NCBI RefSeq assembly: GCF_011752995.1
Contig: NZ_VWWL01000006.1
Location: 62,001 to 126,000, forward strand
Reading direction: 5' to 3'
DNA length: 64,000 bases
From: Burkholderia sp. Ax-1724
GTDB lineage: Bacteria; Pseudomonadota; Gammaproteobacteria; Burkholderiales; Burkholderiaceae
Shown here: piece by piece, positions 17,247 to 26,219 of the stretch
Layout of the letters: each line of letters begins with the position of its first letter
Numbering within the stretch: the first letter of the stretch is position 1
Notes under the pieces: model-generated
Told to the model about the DNA's origin: nothing
Seen by the model: the letters and a program-made list of their open reading frames with translations, nothing else
Database searches by the model: none
Made by a program: the position numbers and the translations under genes

Positions 17247-17262
17247 AATTGCAGTTGCAATT
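17247..17262. promoter_or_regulatory. Putative MarR operator, copy 2
   Basis: AATTGCAGTTGCAATT is a 16-bp near-palindrome (only the central pair breaks symmetry) just upstream of the MarR start. It shares the TTGCAnTTGCAA core with the other two sites. Confidence 0.6.
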
Positions 17263-17292
17263 CTACTCTACGGAGCTACAATGGCCGCCTTA

Positions 17293-17312
17293 ACGATTGC
17301 AATTGCAATCGT
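17293..17312. promoter_or_regulatory. Putative MarR operator, copy 3 (perfect 20-bp palindrome)
   Basis: ACGATTGCAATTGCAATCGT is a perfect 20-bp palindrome located 81 nt upstream of aceE and 52 nt upstream of the MarR start. The centre is 48 bp from that of copy 2, so two dimers could sit in the divergent promoter. Confidence 0.7.
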
Positions 17313-17393
17313 AATGCGCTGTTTTTCGTGGACACCTTTTTTGCCGCGGTTCGTGCAAGCGATGCACCCGCCACTCATTCTGGAGATGTGCCA

Positions 17394-20078
17394 ATGAATT
17401 CCGTCTTTGAATCCGTCGATGTCGATCCGCAGGAAACACGAGAATGGCTGGAAGCGATGGAAGCGGTCGTGGCCGTGGAAGGACGTCCACGCGCGCATTA
17501 CCTGATCGATCGACTGGTCGACCGGGATGCTGCCCGACATGGCGATATGCATGGCCGCGTGACGAGCGCCTACGTCAACACGATCGGACTCGAACGGCAA
17601 CCCGCCTACCCCGGCGACCTGAGACTCGAACGCCGCCTGAATGCCTATATCCGCTGGAATGCGATGATCATGGTTTTGCGCGCAGGCAAGCATTCGAATG
17701 TGGGCGGCCATATCGCGACGTACGCGTCCGCCGCGGTGCTCTACGACGTCGGGTTCGACCATTTCTTTCGCGGCCGCACCGGGAACTTCGCCGGAGACCT
17801 GGTCTATATTCAGGGGCATTCCGCACCGGGCATCTATGGCCGCGCCTACCTCGAAGGCCGCATAACGGAAGCGCAACTGGACAACTTCCGCCGCGAAGCG
17901 GGCCGCAATGGCCTCTCCTCTTATCCGCATCCACGCCTGATGCCAGATTTCTGGCAATTCCCCACGGTGTCCATGGGGCTCGGGCCGCTCACGGCGGCCT
18001 ATCAGGCGCGCTTCATGCGCTACCTCGAATACCGTGGGCTCAAGGAACATCAGGGCCGTAAAGTGTGGGCCTTTCTCGGCGATGGCGAAATGGACCAGCC
18101 GGAATCGCTCGCGGCGATTTCGCTCGGCGGCCGCGAGCGGCTCGACAATCTGATCTTCGTGGTCAACTGCAACCTGCAACGTCTGGACGGCCCGGTGCGC
18201 GGCAACAGCAAGGTCATCCAGGAACTGGAAGGCACCTTCCGCGCGGCCGGCTGGAACGTCATCAAGGTCATCTGGGGAAGCGGATGGGACGCGCTGCTGC
18301 AACGCGATCACACCGGCCTGCTGCGCCGGCGCATGATGGAATGCGTGGACGGCGATTATCAAACCTTCAAGTCGCAGAACGGCGCTTATGTGCGCGAACA
18401 TTTCTTCGGTAAGTATCCCGAACTGCTCGAACTGGTGGCCGATCTGTCCGACGACGAAATCTGGAAACTGGCGCGCGGCGGTCATGATCCGGAAAAGGTT
18501 CACGCGGCGTATGCGCAGGCCATGCGCACCGAGGGCCGGCCAACCGTCGTTCTCGCCAAGACGGTCAAAGGTTTCGGCATGGGCGAAGCCGGCGAAGGCC
18601 AGAACATCAACCATCAATTGAAGAAAATGAGCGCCGATGCGGTACGCGCTTTTCGCGATCGCTTCGATCTGCCGGTCAGCGACGCACAGCTCGACGAGAT
18701 GCCCTATCTGAAGCCCGAGCCGAATAGCGACGAAGCACGCTATTTCGCGGCGTGCCGCACGCGGCTCGGCGGTCACGTTCCGGCCCGCTTCGCCGATGTT
18801 CCGCCATTGCCGATTCCGCCGCTCGAGGCATTCGCCGCGCAGCTGAAGGACAGCGGCGAACGGGGTGCGTCCACCACGATGGTTTTCGTGCGCATTCTGA
18901 GTACGCTGCTGAAGGACCCGAACCTGGGCAAGCTGGTCGTGCCGATCGTGCCGGACGAATCGCGCACCTTCGGCATGGAAGGGCTATTCCGTCAGATCGG
19001 CATTCATTCGCCGGTCGGGCAACTCTATACGCCGCAGGACGCGGGCCAGCTGAGTTACTACAAGGAAGCGAAGGACGGCCAGATTCTGCAGGAAGGGATC
19101 AACGAATCCGGTGCGTTCGCGTCGTGGATCGCCGCCGGCACCGCCTATGCCAATCATGCGTTGCCGACGATCCCGTTCTATATTTTCTATTCGATGTTCG
19201 GCTTGCAGCGCATTGGCGATCTCGCCTGGGCGGCAGGCGACGCACGCACGCGCGGGTTCCTGCTCGGCGCGACTTCCGGGCGCACCACGCTGATGGGCGA
19301 AGGCCTGCAACACGACGACGGTCACAGTCACGTGCTGTCATCGGTCATTCCCAATTGCGTCTCGTACGATCCGACCTTTTCGTATGAACTGGCCGTCATC
19401 GTTCAGGACGGCTTGCGCCGGATGTACGCGCAACAGGAAGACGTGTACTACTACATCACGCTGCTCAACGAGAACTACCCTCACCCGGCGCTGCCGCCCG
19501 ATGCCGAAGCCAGCATTCTCAAGGGGCTATACAGGCTGCCCGGTGTGGCACCGGACGAAGCTCGCGACGATGCGCAGCGTCCTCATGTACAACTGATGGG
19601 CAGCGGCGCCATTCTGCGCGAAGTGATCGCCGCGGGTGAATTGCTGAAGCAGGACTTCGCGGTTTCCAGCGACATCTGGAGTGCCACGAGCCTGACCGAA
19701 CTGCGCCGCGACGGTCTCGCCGCCGAGCGCTGGAACATCCTGCATCCACAGGACGAGCCGCGCATTCCGTACGTTCGGCAATGCCTACAGGGCCGGCCGG
19801 GTCCGGTCGTCGTGGCGACCGACTACATGAAGATCGTCGGCGACCAGATCCGCCCGTTCGTCGACGATCGCCGCTTCATCGCGCTCGGCACCGATGGATT
19901 CGGCCGCTCCGATACGCGGGAGTCGCTACGCAGGTTTTTCGAAGTGGACCGGCATTTCATCGTGCTCACAGCACTGAAAGCGCTCGCGGACGAAGGCACC
20001 ATTGCGCGCCGGACAGTCAGCGAGGCGATTGCGCGCTACGGTATCGATATCGACAAGATGGACCCGGCCACGGTTTGA
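17394..20078 (+). CDS. aceE: Pyruvate dehydrogenase E1 component, homodimeric type (AceE paralogue)
   Basis: The protein has 894 residues, the full length of homodimeric AceE. The ThDP/Mg motif GDGEMDQPES (229-238) runs to NCNLQ (258-262). The catalytic-Glu segment INESGAFASWIAAGTAYA and the His-rich loop GEGLQHDDGHSH are intact. It decarboxylates pyruvate and acetylates the lipoyl groups of E2. The ATG has GGAG 8 nt upstream; a GTG further up is less likely. No E2 (aceF) or E3 (lpd) gene is nearby, unlike the usual housekeeping operon, so this looks like a secondary, MarR-controlled E1 that must borrow E2/E3. It is divergent from the MarR gene. Confidence 0.93.
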   Translation: MNSVFESVDVDPQETREWLEAMEAVVAVEGRPRAHYLIDRLVDRDAARHGDMHGRVTSAYVNTIGLERQPAYPGDLRLERRLNAYIRWNAMIMVLRAGKHSNVGGHIATYASAAVLYDVGFDHFFRGRTGNFAGDLVYIQGHSAPGIYGRAYLEGRITEAQLDNFRREAGRNGLSSYPHPRLMPDFWQFPTVSMGLGPLTAAYQARFMRYLEYRGLKEHQGRKVWAFLGDGEMDQPESLAAISLGGRERLDNLIFVVNCNLQRLDGPVRGNSKVIQELEGTFRAAGWNVIKVIWGSGWDALLQRDHTGLLRRRMMECVDGDYQTFKSQNGAYVREHFFGKYPELLELVADLSDDEIWKLARGGHDPEKVHAAYAQAMRTEGRPTVVLAKTVKGFGMGEAGEGQNINHQLKKMSADAVRAFRDRFDLPVSDAQLDEMPYLKPEPNSDEARYFAACRTRLGGHVPARFADVPPLPIPPLEAFAAQLKDSGERGASTTMVFVRILSTLLKDPNLGKLVVPIVPDESRTFGMEGLFRQIGIHSPVGQLYTPQDAGQLSYYKEAKDGQILQEGINESGAFASWIAAGTAYANHALPTIPFYIFYSMFGLQRIGDLAWAAGDARTRGFLLGATSGRTTLMGEGLQHDDGHSHVLSSVIPNCVSYDPTFSYELAVIVQDGLRRMYAQQEDVYYYITLLNENYPHPALPPDAEASILKGLYRLPGVAPDEARDDAQRPHVQLMGSGAILREVIAAGELLKQDFAVSSDIWSATSLTELRRDGLAAERWNILHPQDEPRIPYVRQCLQGRPGPVVVATDYMKIVGDQIRPFVDDRRFIALGTDGFGRSDTRESLRRFFEVDRHFIVLTALKALADEGTIARRTVSEAIARYGIDIDKMDPATV

Positions 20079-20139
20079 GTACCGGCGGCAGCATTCACCG
20101 GATACCTGACTAATCGCAATCCCATCTGGACCTGGCATC

Positions 20140-20763
20140 ATGCGTCTATTGAATATCGTGTGTTCTCCTCGTGGCGACGCGTCAGCCTCGATCACCATCG
20201 CGAATGCGTTTCTCGACGCGTATCGCCAGCATTGCACGTCGATCGAGGTCGACACGTTGAACGTCTGGGAAGAAGACCTGCCCGACTTCGACAGCGAGGG
20301 CATTGGCGCGAAATATAAAGGGGTATCGAAAGAACCCTTGAACAGCGTCGAATCGTCGATCTGGAATCGCATACAGTCGCTCGTCAAGCGTTTCCAGGAA
20401 GCTGACCGGATCGTTCTCGGCGTGCCGATGTGGAATTTCGGCTACCCGTACAAGCTGAAACAACTGATCGATCTCGTCAGCCAGCGCAATATGCTGTTCA
20501 CCTTCAATGGGAGCGCATACGGTCCGATGCTGAAGATTCCGCGCGCCCTCGTCATTCATGTGCGTGGACAGAGCCGCGAGGCAAGTGCCGGCAGCGGCCA
20601 TCCCGGGTTTGAACATCAGGCCGACTATCTCGACTTCTGGCTCAAGTTCATTGGCGTGGCCGACGTTAAAAGCCTCATGGTGGAGCACACCTGGCATGCC
20701 GACCCTCGGCAGGCGATCGAGCAGGGAAAAGCCCGGGCGCTCGCCATGGCGGCGGATTTCTAG
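20140..20763 (+). CDS. azoR: FMN-dependent NADH:quinone oxidoreductase / azoreductase
   Basis: This 207-residue flavodoxin-fold protein of the AzoR/AcpD family starts MRLLNIVCSPRGDASASI, with the phosphate-binding loop SPRGDASAS. The FMN site PMWNFGYPYKLKQLID is present, as is a later HVRGQS. These enzymes reduce quinones by two electrons and can cleave azo bonds. It follows aceE by 61 nt on the same strand and may share its MarR-controlled promoter. That fits a quinone or electrophile response together with the GST. Confidence 0.9.
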   Translation: MRLLNIVCSPRGDASASITIANAFLDAYRQHCTSIEVDTLNVWEEDLPDFDSEGIGAKYKGVSKEPLNSVESSIWNRIQSLVKRFQEADRIVLGVPMWNFGYPYKLKQLIDLVSQRNMLFTFNGSAYGPMLKIPRALVIHVRGQSREASAGSGHPGFEHQADYLDFWLKFIGVADVKSLMVEHTWHADPRQAIEQGKARALAMAADF

Positions 20764-20787
20764 GTATCTCCAGGCATAAGCGGACGC

Positions 20788-21573
20788 TCAACTCCACCCT
20801 TCGAGCCGCAACGTCGCCCGCACCAGCCTCTGCTCTTCCTGCTCGATTTCACGCAGGCTCGCACAGACCCTGTCGATATGATCGGCGGCGGCCTTTCGCG
20901 CCTGCTCCGGCAGCTTGCCGACCACCGCGTTGTAAAGCCGCGCATGCTGACGATCGATCACCCGTTTGTGCTGTTCGCGGTGGTAAAGGTTATTGACCGA
21001 CGCGAACACGGAACTGAGCAGCAGATCGGTCAATGATTGCAGGGTGTGGACCAGCACCGGATTGTGCGAAGCCTCGCAAATCGCCAGATGAAACGCGTGA
21101 TCGAGGCGCGCGTGGACCGACGGATCAGCCTCGGTCTCCTGTGCCTCGATCATCTCCTGATAGCGCCGCGTAATCAGCACATGGTCAGCCGGCGTGCCGC
21201 GCAGTGCCGCCAGCCGCGCCGATTCCGCTTCCAGCATGCCGCGCACCTCGAACAGGTCGTAGAGCGTGCGCGGCTGCGAGCCGAGCAGGTGCATGAGCGG
21301 CGAGGTCTCCGTGTGCCCGGTCAGACTGGCGACATACGACCCGCGCCCATGCGAGGTCTCGATGATGCCGCGCGCGCGCAGCAGCTTGAGCCCTTCGCGC
21401 AGCGCCGTGCGCGACACGCCGAGCTTCTCGACAAGCCGCCGCTCCGAGGGCAGCGACTGCCCCGCTTTGAGCACGCCGTCGACGATCAGCCGTTCGATGC
21501 GTTCCGCCACGACGTCCGCGACCTGGCGGGCGGGGGCGACATCGGCGTTCTCGCGGGTATTCGTATCGTGCAT
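20788..21573 (-). CDS. glcC: GntR-family (FCD) regulator of glycolate utilisation (GlcC-like)
   Basis: The protein has 261 residues. The N-terminal winged helix (about 15-85) contains LPSERRLVEKLGVSRTALREGL and SHGRGSYV, typical of the PdhR/LldR/GlcC group. The FCD ligand domain covers about 100-245. It is divergent from glcDEFG. Two TGGTACGACCA sites lie in the shared promoter, one abutting its own start. By analogy with E. coli GlcC it should respond to glycolate and control the glc operon; LldR-like lactate control is the alternative. Confidence 0.85.
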   Translation of the reverse strand: MHDTNTRENADVAPARQVADVVAERIERLIVDGVLKAGQSLPSERRLVEKLGVSRTALREGLKLLRARGIIETSHGRGSYVASLTGHTETSPLMHLLGSQPRTLYDLFEVRGMLEAESARLAALRGTPADHVLITRRYQEMIEAQETEADPSVHARLDHAFHLAICEASHNPVLVHTLQSLTDLLLSSVFASVNNLYHREQHKRVIDRQHARLYNAVVGKLPEQARKAAADHIDRVCASLREIEQEEQRLVRATLRLEGWS

Positions 21574-21580
21574 TTTCAAG

Positions 21581-21591
21581 TGGTACGACCA
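21581..21591. promoter_or_regulatory. Putative GlcC operator, proximal copy
   Basis: TGGTACGACCA fits the TGGT-N3-ACCA palindrome used by PdhR/LldR/GlcC-type GntR proteins. It lies 8 nt upstream of the glcC ATG, a position suited to autorepression. Confidence 0.6.
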
Positions 21592-21687
21592 GTTAGGACA
21601 AGGGCATGAATCAAATCGTTATCCAGCAGGATATCGCACGATATTAAAGCCAGTGCGGAAATTGCTCTGCGAAGCCCGATAAAAAAC

Positions 21688-21698
21688 TGGTACGACCA
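21688..21698. promoter_or_regulatory. Putative GlcC operator, distal copy
   Basis: This is an identical TGGTACGACCA, 107 bp from the first copy and 105 nt upstream of glcD. Two identical sites bracketing the divergent promoters suggest looping or separate control of glcC and glcD. Confidence 0.6.
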
Positions 21699-21802
21699 CT
21701 CGACCAGCTTATCGACAGACGCCGGCGGCGCGGCAACAATTCCGCCTGCAACGCCTGCCGGCCGGTCGCCCCGATCCGTCGCGCGAGGGCGAGGAGACAT
21801 TC

Positions 21803-23299
21803 ATGAGCTATCGCTATGACGAAGCGATCGACGGCCCGCTCGTTACGCACGACCGTGCCGCCGTCGTCGCGGAACTGCGCGCGCGCGTGCCTGGCCTGAC
21901 GATCCTGCACGAAGCCGAGGAGCTGCGTCCGTTCGAATGCGACGGGCTCTCGGCCTATCGCACGACCCCGCTACTCGTCGCGCTGCCCGAAACCGTCGAG
22001 CAGATCGAAACGCTGCTGCGCTATGCGCACGAGGCGCGCATTCCCGTGGTGGCGCGCGGCGCCGGCACCGGTCTGTCGGGCGGCGCGCTGCCGCTCGAAA
22101 AAGGCATTCTGCTCGTGATGGCGCGCATGAACCGCATCGTCGCGATCGATCCCGAGGCCGGCATCGCGCGCGTTCAGCCGGGCGTGCGCAATCTCGCGAT
22201 CTCGCAGGCCGCCGCGCCATACGGGCTTTACTATGCGCCCGATCCCTCGTCGCAGATCGCCTGCTCGATCGGCGGCAACGTCGCCGAGAACGCCGGCGGC
22301 GTGCACTGCCTCAAATACGGCCTGACGGTCCACAACATCCTCAAGCTCGAAGTCCTCACCATCGAGGGCGAACGCGTCACGCTCGGATCGGACGCGCTCG
22401 ATTCGCCCGGCTTCGATCTGCTCGCGCTCTTCACCGGTTCGGAAGGCATGCTCGGCATCGTCGTCGAAGTCACGGTGAAGCTGCTCACCAAACCGCAGAG
22501 CGCCCGCGTGCTGCTCGCGAGCTTCGACGACGTCGAGCGGGCCGGCTCGGCGGTGGCCGAGATCATCGGCGCGGGGATCATTCCGGGCGGCCTGGAGATG
22601 ATGGACAACCTCGCCATTCGCGCCGCCGAAGACTTTATCCACGCGGGCTATCCCGTGGATGCGGCAGCCATCCTGCTGTGCGAGGTGGACGGCGCCGAAA
22701 GCGACGTCCACGAGGATTGCGAGCGGGTGGAAGCGCTGCTGCGCGCGGCCGGCGCCACCGACGTGCGGCTCGCCCGCGACGAAGCCGAGCGCCAGAAATT
22801 CTGGGCTGGCCGCAAGAACGCGTTCCCGGCGGTCGGCCGCATCTCGCCCGACTACTACTGCATGGATGGCACGATCCCACGCCGCGAACTGCCGGGCGTG
22901 CTGGCCGGCATCGAGCGCCTGTCGCAGCAATACGGGCTGCGCGTCGCCAACGTTTTCCACGCGGGCGACGGCAATCTGCATCCGCTGATCCTGTTCGATG
23001 CGAACGCGGGCGAGACCGAGCGCGCCGAAGCGCTCGGCGGCGCGATCCTGGAGCTGTGCGTGAAGGTCGGCGGCAGCATCACAGGGGAACATGGCGTGGG
23101 CCGCGAGAAGATCAATCAGATGTGCGCGCAGTTCAATGCCGATGAATTGACCTTGTTTCATGCCCTGAAAGCCGCGTTCGATCCGCAAGGTCTGCTCAAC
23201 CCCGGCAAGAACATCCCGACCCTGCACCGCTGCGCCGAATTCGGCGCGATGCACGTTCACCACGGCGCGTTGCCGTTCCCCGAACTGGAGCGATTCTGA
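21803..23299 (+). CDS. glcD: Glycolate oxidase subunit GlcD (FAD-linked)
   Basis: The protein has 498 residues, as usual for GlcD. The PCMH-type FAD domain contains VVARGAGTGLSGGALP and PSSQIACSIGGNVAENAGGVHC. The C-terminal FAD-linked oxidase domain ends with NVFHAGDGNLHPLILFD, TGEHGVGREK and LNPGKN. It is the catalytic flavoprotein oxidising glycolate to glyoxylate. The start has GGAG. The stop overlaps the glcE start by one base (TGATG). Confidence 0.95.
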   Translation: MSYRYDEAIDGPLVTHDRAAVVAELRARVPGLTILHEAEELRPFECDGLSAYRTTPLLVALPETVEQIETLLRYAHEARIPVVARGAGTGLSGGALPLEKGILLVMARMNRIVAIDPEAGIARVQPGVRNLAISQAAAPYGLYYAPDPSSQIACSIGGNVAENAGGVHCLKYGLTVHNILKLEVLTIEGERVTLGSDALDSPGFDLLALFTGSEGMLGIVVEVTVKLLTKPQSARVLLASFDDVERAGSAVAEIIGAGIIPGGLEMMDNLAIRAAEDFIHAGYPVDAAAILLCEVDGAESDVHEDCERVEALLRAAGATDVRLARDEAERQKFWAGRKNAFPAVGRISPDYYCMDGTIPRRELPGVLAGIERLSQQYGLRVANVFHAGDGNLHPLILFDANAGETERAEALGGAILELCVKVGGSITGEHGVGREKINQMCAQFNADELTLFHALKAAFDPQGLLNPGKNIPTLHRCAEFGAMHVHHGALPFPELERF

Positions 23300-24414
23300 T
23301 GCGAGACGATCCGATCCCGCTGGACGACAGCCAGCGTCTCGTCGACGAAGTCGCTCGCGCCATCTCGACGCATACGCCGCTGAGCGTGCGCGGCGGCAAC
23401 ACCAAGGCGTTACTCGGCCGCGGTGTGCCTGATGGTGCACCCGACGGCGCACCCAACGGCGCGCGCGAACTCGACACGCGCAGCCACAGCGGCATCGTCC
23501 GCTACGAGCCGACCGAACTCGTTATCACGGCGCGTTGCGGCACCTCCGTCGCGGCGCTCTCGGCCGCACTCGATGCCGCCGGTCAGATGCTGCCCTGCGA
23601 GCCGCCCGAATTCGACGGCCGCGCGACGCTCGGCGGCGCGGTCGCGAGCGGGCTGTCGGGACCGCGCCGGCCGTGGGCAGGCTCCGTGCGCGACTTCGTG
23701 CTCGGTTGCCGCCTGATCACCGGCGAGGCGAAGCATCTGCGCTTCGGCGGCGAAGTGATGAAGAACGTCGCCGGTTACGACATGGCGCGGCTCGCGGCCG
23801 GCAGCTACGGATGCCTCGGCGTGATGACCGAGGTGTCGCTAAAGGTACTGCCCAAACCGCGCGCGACGCGCAGCGTCGTCCTTGAGATGAGCGCCGACAA
23901 AGCCATGACGGCGCTGACGAACTGGCGCCGCGGCGCGCTTCCCGTCACCGGCGCCTGTTACGAGGATGGCCTGTTGCACGTGCGGCTCGAAGGCGGCGAA
24001 GGCTCCGTGGAATCGGCCATCGGCCACATCGGCGGCGCGGACCTCGACATGGCGTTCTGGACCGACCTGCGCGAACACCGCCTGCCTTTCTTCGCCGATG
24101 CGCGTCCGCTCTGGCGTCTGTCGCTGCCGGTCGCCGCGCCGCTCATGGCACTGCCCGGTGACGTCATGCTCGACTGGGGCGGCGCGCAGCGCTGGCTCAA
24201 GAGCCATGCCGACGTTTCGTCGATACAGGCAATCGCCGCGGCCGCCGGCGGTCACGCGACTCGCTACAGCGCGGACGCAACGCCGGACCCGCGCGGCGCG
24301 GCAAGCCCGTTCATGCCGCTCACCGCGCCGCTGCTGCGCCTGCATCGCGCATTGAAGGCGCGGCTCGATCCGCATGGCCTGTTCAACCCCGGCCGCCTGT
24401 ACGCCGACTTCTGA
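23299..24414 (+). CDS. glcE: Glycolate oxidase subunit GlcE (FAD-binding)
   Basis: The protein has 371 residues. It is a second PCMH-type FAD-binding protein with LSVRGGNTKALLGRG, the long loop DGRATLGGAVASGLSGPRR and KNVAGYDMARLAAGSYG. A short GAPDGAPNGA repeat near residue 45 is unusual and looks like a small tandem expansion. Translation is coupled to glcD. GlcE acts with GlcD and GlcF at the membrane. Confidence 0.94.
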   Translation: MRDDPIPLDDSQRLVDEVARAISTHTPLSVRGGNTKALLGRGVPDGAPDGAPNGARELDTRSHSGIVRYEPTELVITARCGTSVAALSAALDAAGQMLPCEPPEFDGRATLGGAVASGLSGPRRPWAGSVRDFVLGCRLITGEAKHLRFGGEVMKNVAGYDMARLAAGSYGCLGVMTEVSLKVLPKPRATRSVVLEMSADKAMTALTNWRRGALPVTGACYEDGLLHVRLEGGEGSVESAIGHIGGADLDMAFWTDLREHRLPFFADARPLWRLSLPVAAPLMALPGDVMLDWGGAQRWLKSHADVSSIQAIAAAAGGHATRYSADATPDPRGAASPFMPLTAPLLRLHRALKARLDPHGLFNPGRLYADF

Positions 24415-24425
24415 CGCGAGACACC

Positions 24426-25643
24426 ATGCAAACCAACCTCAGCGAACAGGCCCGAACTCTCGCGCGCGCCGACGAAGCGGAATCGATCCTGCGCAGTTGC
24501 GTCCATTGCGGCTTCTGCAACGCGACCTGCCCGACCTATCAGGTCCTCGGCAACGAGCTCGACGGCCCGCGCGGCCGCATTTATCTGATCAAGCAACTGC
24601 TCGAAGGCGAGGACGTCGGCGCGAAAACCCAGCAGCATCTCGACCGCTGCCTGAGTTGCCGCAATTGCGAAACGACCTGCCCTTCCGGCGTCACCTATCA
24701 CGCGCTGCTCGATATCGGCCGCGCCGAACTCGAGCGACGGGTCGCGCGGCCGGCCGGCGAGCGCATGCTGCGCGAAGGTCTGCGACAGGTTATCCCGCGC
24801 CCAATGGTATTCAAGACGCTGCTGACAGCGGGCCGTCTCGCGCGGCCCTTCCTGCCCACATCGCTGCGGCAGAAAATCCCCGTCGACAAGGTCGCGGCCA
24901 AGCCGCGCCCGCCGGCAAGACACAGCCGTCGCATGCTGATACTCGAAGGCTGCGTGCAGCCCGCCTTGTCGCCGAACACGAACGCCGCGACGGCGCGCGT
25001 GCTCGACCGGCTCGGCATCAGCGTGATCGCGGCATCGCAGGCCGGCTGTTGCGGCGCGACCGACTACCACCTGAACGCGCAGGATGCGGGCCTCGCGCGC
25101 GCACGCCGCAATATCGACGCATGGTGGCCGGCCATCGAGGCGGGCGCCGAAGCGATCGTGCTGACCGCGAGCGGCTGCGGTGCATTCGTGAAGGAATACG
25201 GGCATCTGCTGCGCGACGATCCGCACTACGCGGCCAAGGCCGCGCGCACGAGCGAACTGGCCCGCGATCTCGTCGAAGTGCTCCGCGGCGAACCGCTCGA
25301 CGCGTTGCAAACCGGCGAGCGCAAGCGCATCGCCTTTCATTGCCCGTGTACGCTGCAGCATGCGCAGAAGCTCGGCGGTGCGGTCGAGGCGATCCTGACG
25401 CGGCTCGGCTACGACCTGACCGACGTTCCCGACGCGCATCTATGCTGCGGCTCGGCGGGCACCTATTCGATCACGCAGCCGGAACTGGCGGCAACGCTGC
25501 GCGAGCGCAAGCTCGACGCGCTCGAAAGCGGCCAGCCCGACCTCATTGCGACGGCCAACATCGGCTGTCAGACTCACCTCGCCGGTGCCAATCGCACGCG
25601 CGTGCAGCACTGGATCGAACTTATCGAAGACGCGCTTCAATAA
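24426..25643 (+). CDS. glcF: Glycolate oxidase iron-sulfur subunit GlcF
   Basis: The protein has 405 residues. Two [4Fe-4S] ferredoxin motifs are Cys25-x2-Cys28-x2-Cys31-x3-Cys35 and Cys75-x2-Cys78-x2-Cys81-x3-Cys85. Two CCG domains follow, with QAGCCGATDYH and HLCCGSAGTYS. It transfers electrons from the GlcD/E flavins to the respiratory chain. The gene lies 11 nt after glcE. Confidence 0.95.
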   Translation: MQTNLSEQARTLARADEAESILRSCVHCGFCNATCPTYQVLGNELDGPRGRIYLIKQLLEGEDVGAKTQQHLDRCLSCRNCETTCPSGVTYHALLDIGRAELERRVARPAGERMLREGLRQVIPRPMVFKTLLTAGRLARPFLPTSLRQKIPVDKVAAKPRPPARHSRRMLILEGCVQPALSPNTNAATARVLDRLGISVIAASQAGCCGATDYHLNAQDAGLARARRNIDAWWPAIEAGAEAIVLTASGCGAFVKEYGHLLRDDPHYAAKAARTSELARDLVEVLRGEPLDALQTGERKRIAFHCPCTLQHAQKLGGAVEAILTRLGYDLTDVPDAHLCCGSAGTYSITQPELAATLRERKLDALESGQPDLIATANIGCQTHLAGANRTRVQHWIELIEDALQ

Positions 25644-25661
25644 CTCCGGGAATCGACCGAC

Positions 25662-26063
25662 ATGCAAACCAAATCTGTACTCACCCTCGCGGAAACCACG
25701 CGCATTCTCGACGCCGCTCGCGCCGAGGCGGAAAAAAACCACTGGCCCGTCGCCATCGCGGTGGTCGACGACGGCGGCCATCTGCTCGGCCTGCTGCGTC
25801 TGGATAACTGCGCGCCGATCGGCGCCGAGATGGCAATCGGCAAGGCGTGCACCTCGGCCTTGGGACGTCGCGAGTCGCGCCTCTACGAAGAAATGATCAA
25901 TGGCGGCCGCACCGCTTTCGTGAGCGCACCGCTCGTCGCGACGCTGGAAGGCGGTGTTCCGCTTACCGTCGATGGGCAGGTGGTGGGCGCCGTCGGTGTG
26001 TCCGGCGTGAAGCCGGGTGAAGATGCGCAGGTCGCGAAAGCGGGAGCGCAGGCGCTGGCGTGA
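25662..26063 (+). CDS. glcG: GlcG/HbpS-family protein
   Basis: This 133-residue single-domain protein of the GlcG/HbpS family (profilin-like fold) has VAIAVVDDGGHLLGLLRLD, the Ala-rich AIGKACTSAL and a C-terminal GAVGVSGVKPGEDAQVAKAG. The gene follows glcF by 18 nt and is often found at the end of glc operons. Homologues bind haem or corrins in other systems; the role here is not known. The glyoxylate-using malate synthase glcB is not in this cluster. Confidence 0.88.
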   Translation: MQTKSVLTLAETTRILDAARAEAEKNHWPVAIAVVDDGGHLLGLLRLDNCAPIGAEMAIGKACTSALGRRESRLYEEMINGGRTAFVSAPLVATLEGGVPLTVDGQVVGAVGVSGVKPGEDAQVAKAGAQALA

Positions 26064-26163
26064 GGGAGTCAGTGTGTTCCCGATGTCCACGACGTCGGGT
26101 TCATCGAAGATCGCGCGACGTTGCATAGCTGCGGCCAATCCATCGCGAACTGACCGCAGCACC

Positions 26164-26186
26164 GCGTGCCGGACGACTCGGCACGC
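26164..26186. terminator. Hairpin between convergent glcG and tetR genes
   Basis: GCGTGCCG and CGGCACGC form a perfect 8-bp stem with a 7-nt loop, between genes that converge. No T-run follows directly, so it is a possible bidirectional or Rho-assisted terminator rather than a classical one. Confidence 0.4.
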
Positions 26187-26219
26187 ATTAGAAGTACCTC
26201 AATCAGGACCTCCGTCCTC

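Noticed and set aside
17268..18776. 502-codon minus-strand ORF opposite aceE
   Set aside because: Antisense shadow that would also run through the MarR operator region.
21971..23452. 493-codon minus-strand ORF opposite glcD
   Set aside because: Antisense shadow; composition is Arg/His/Ala-rich with no family features.
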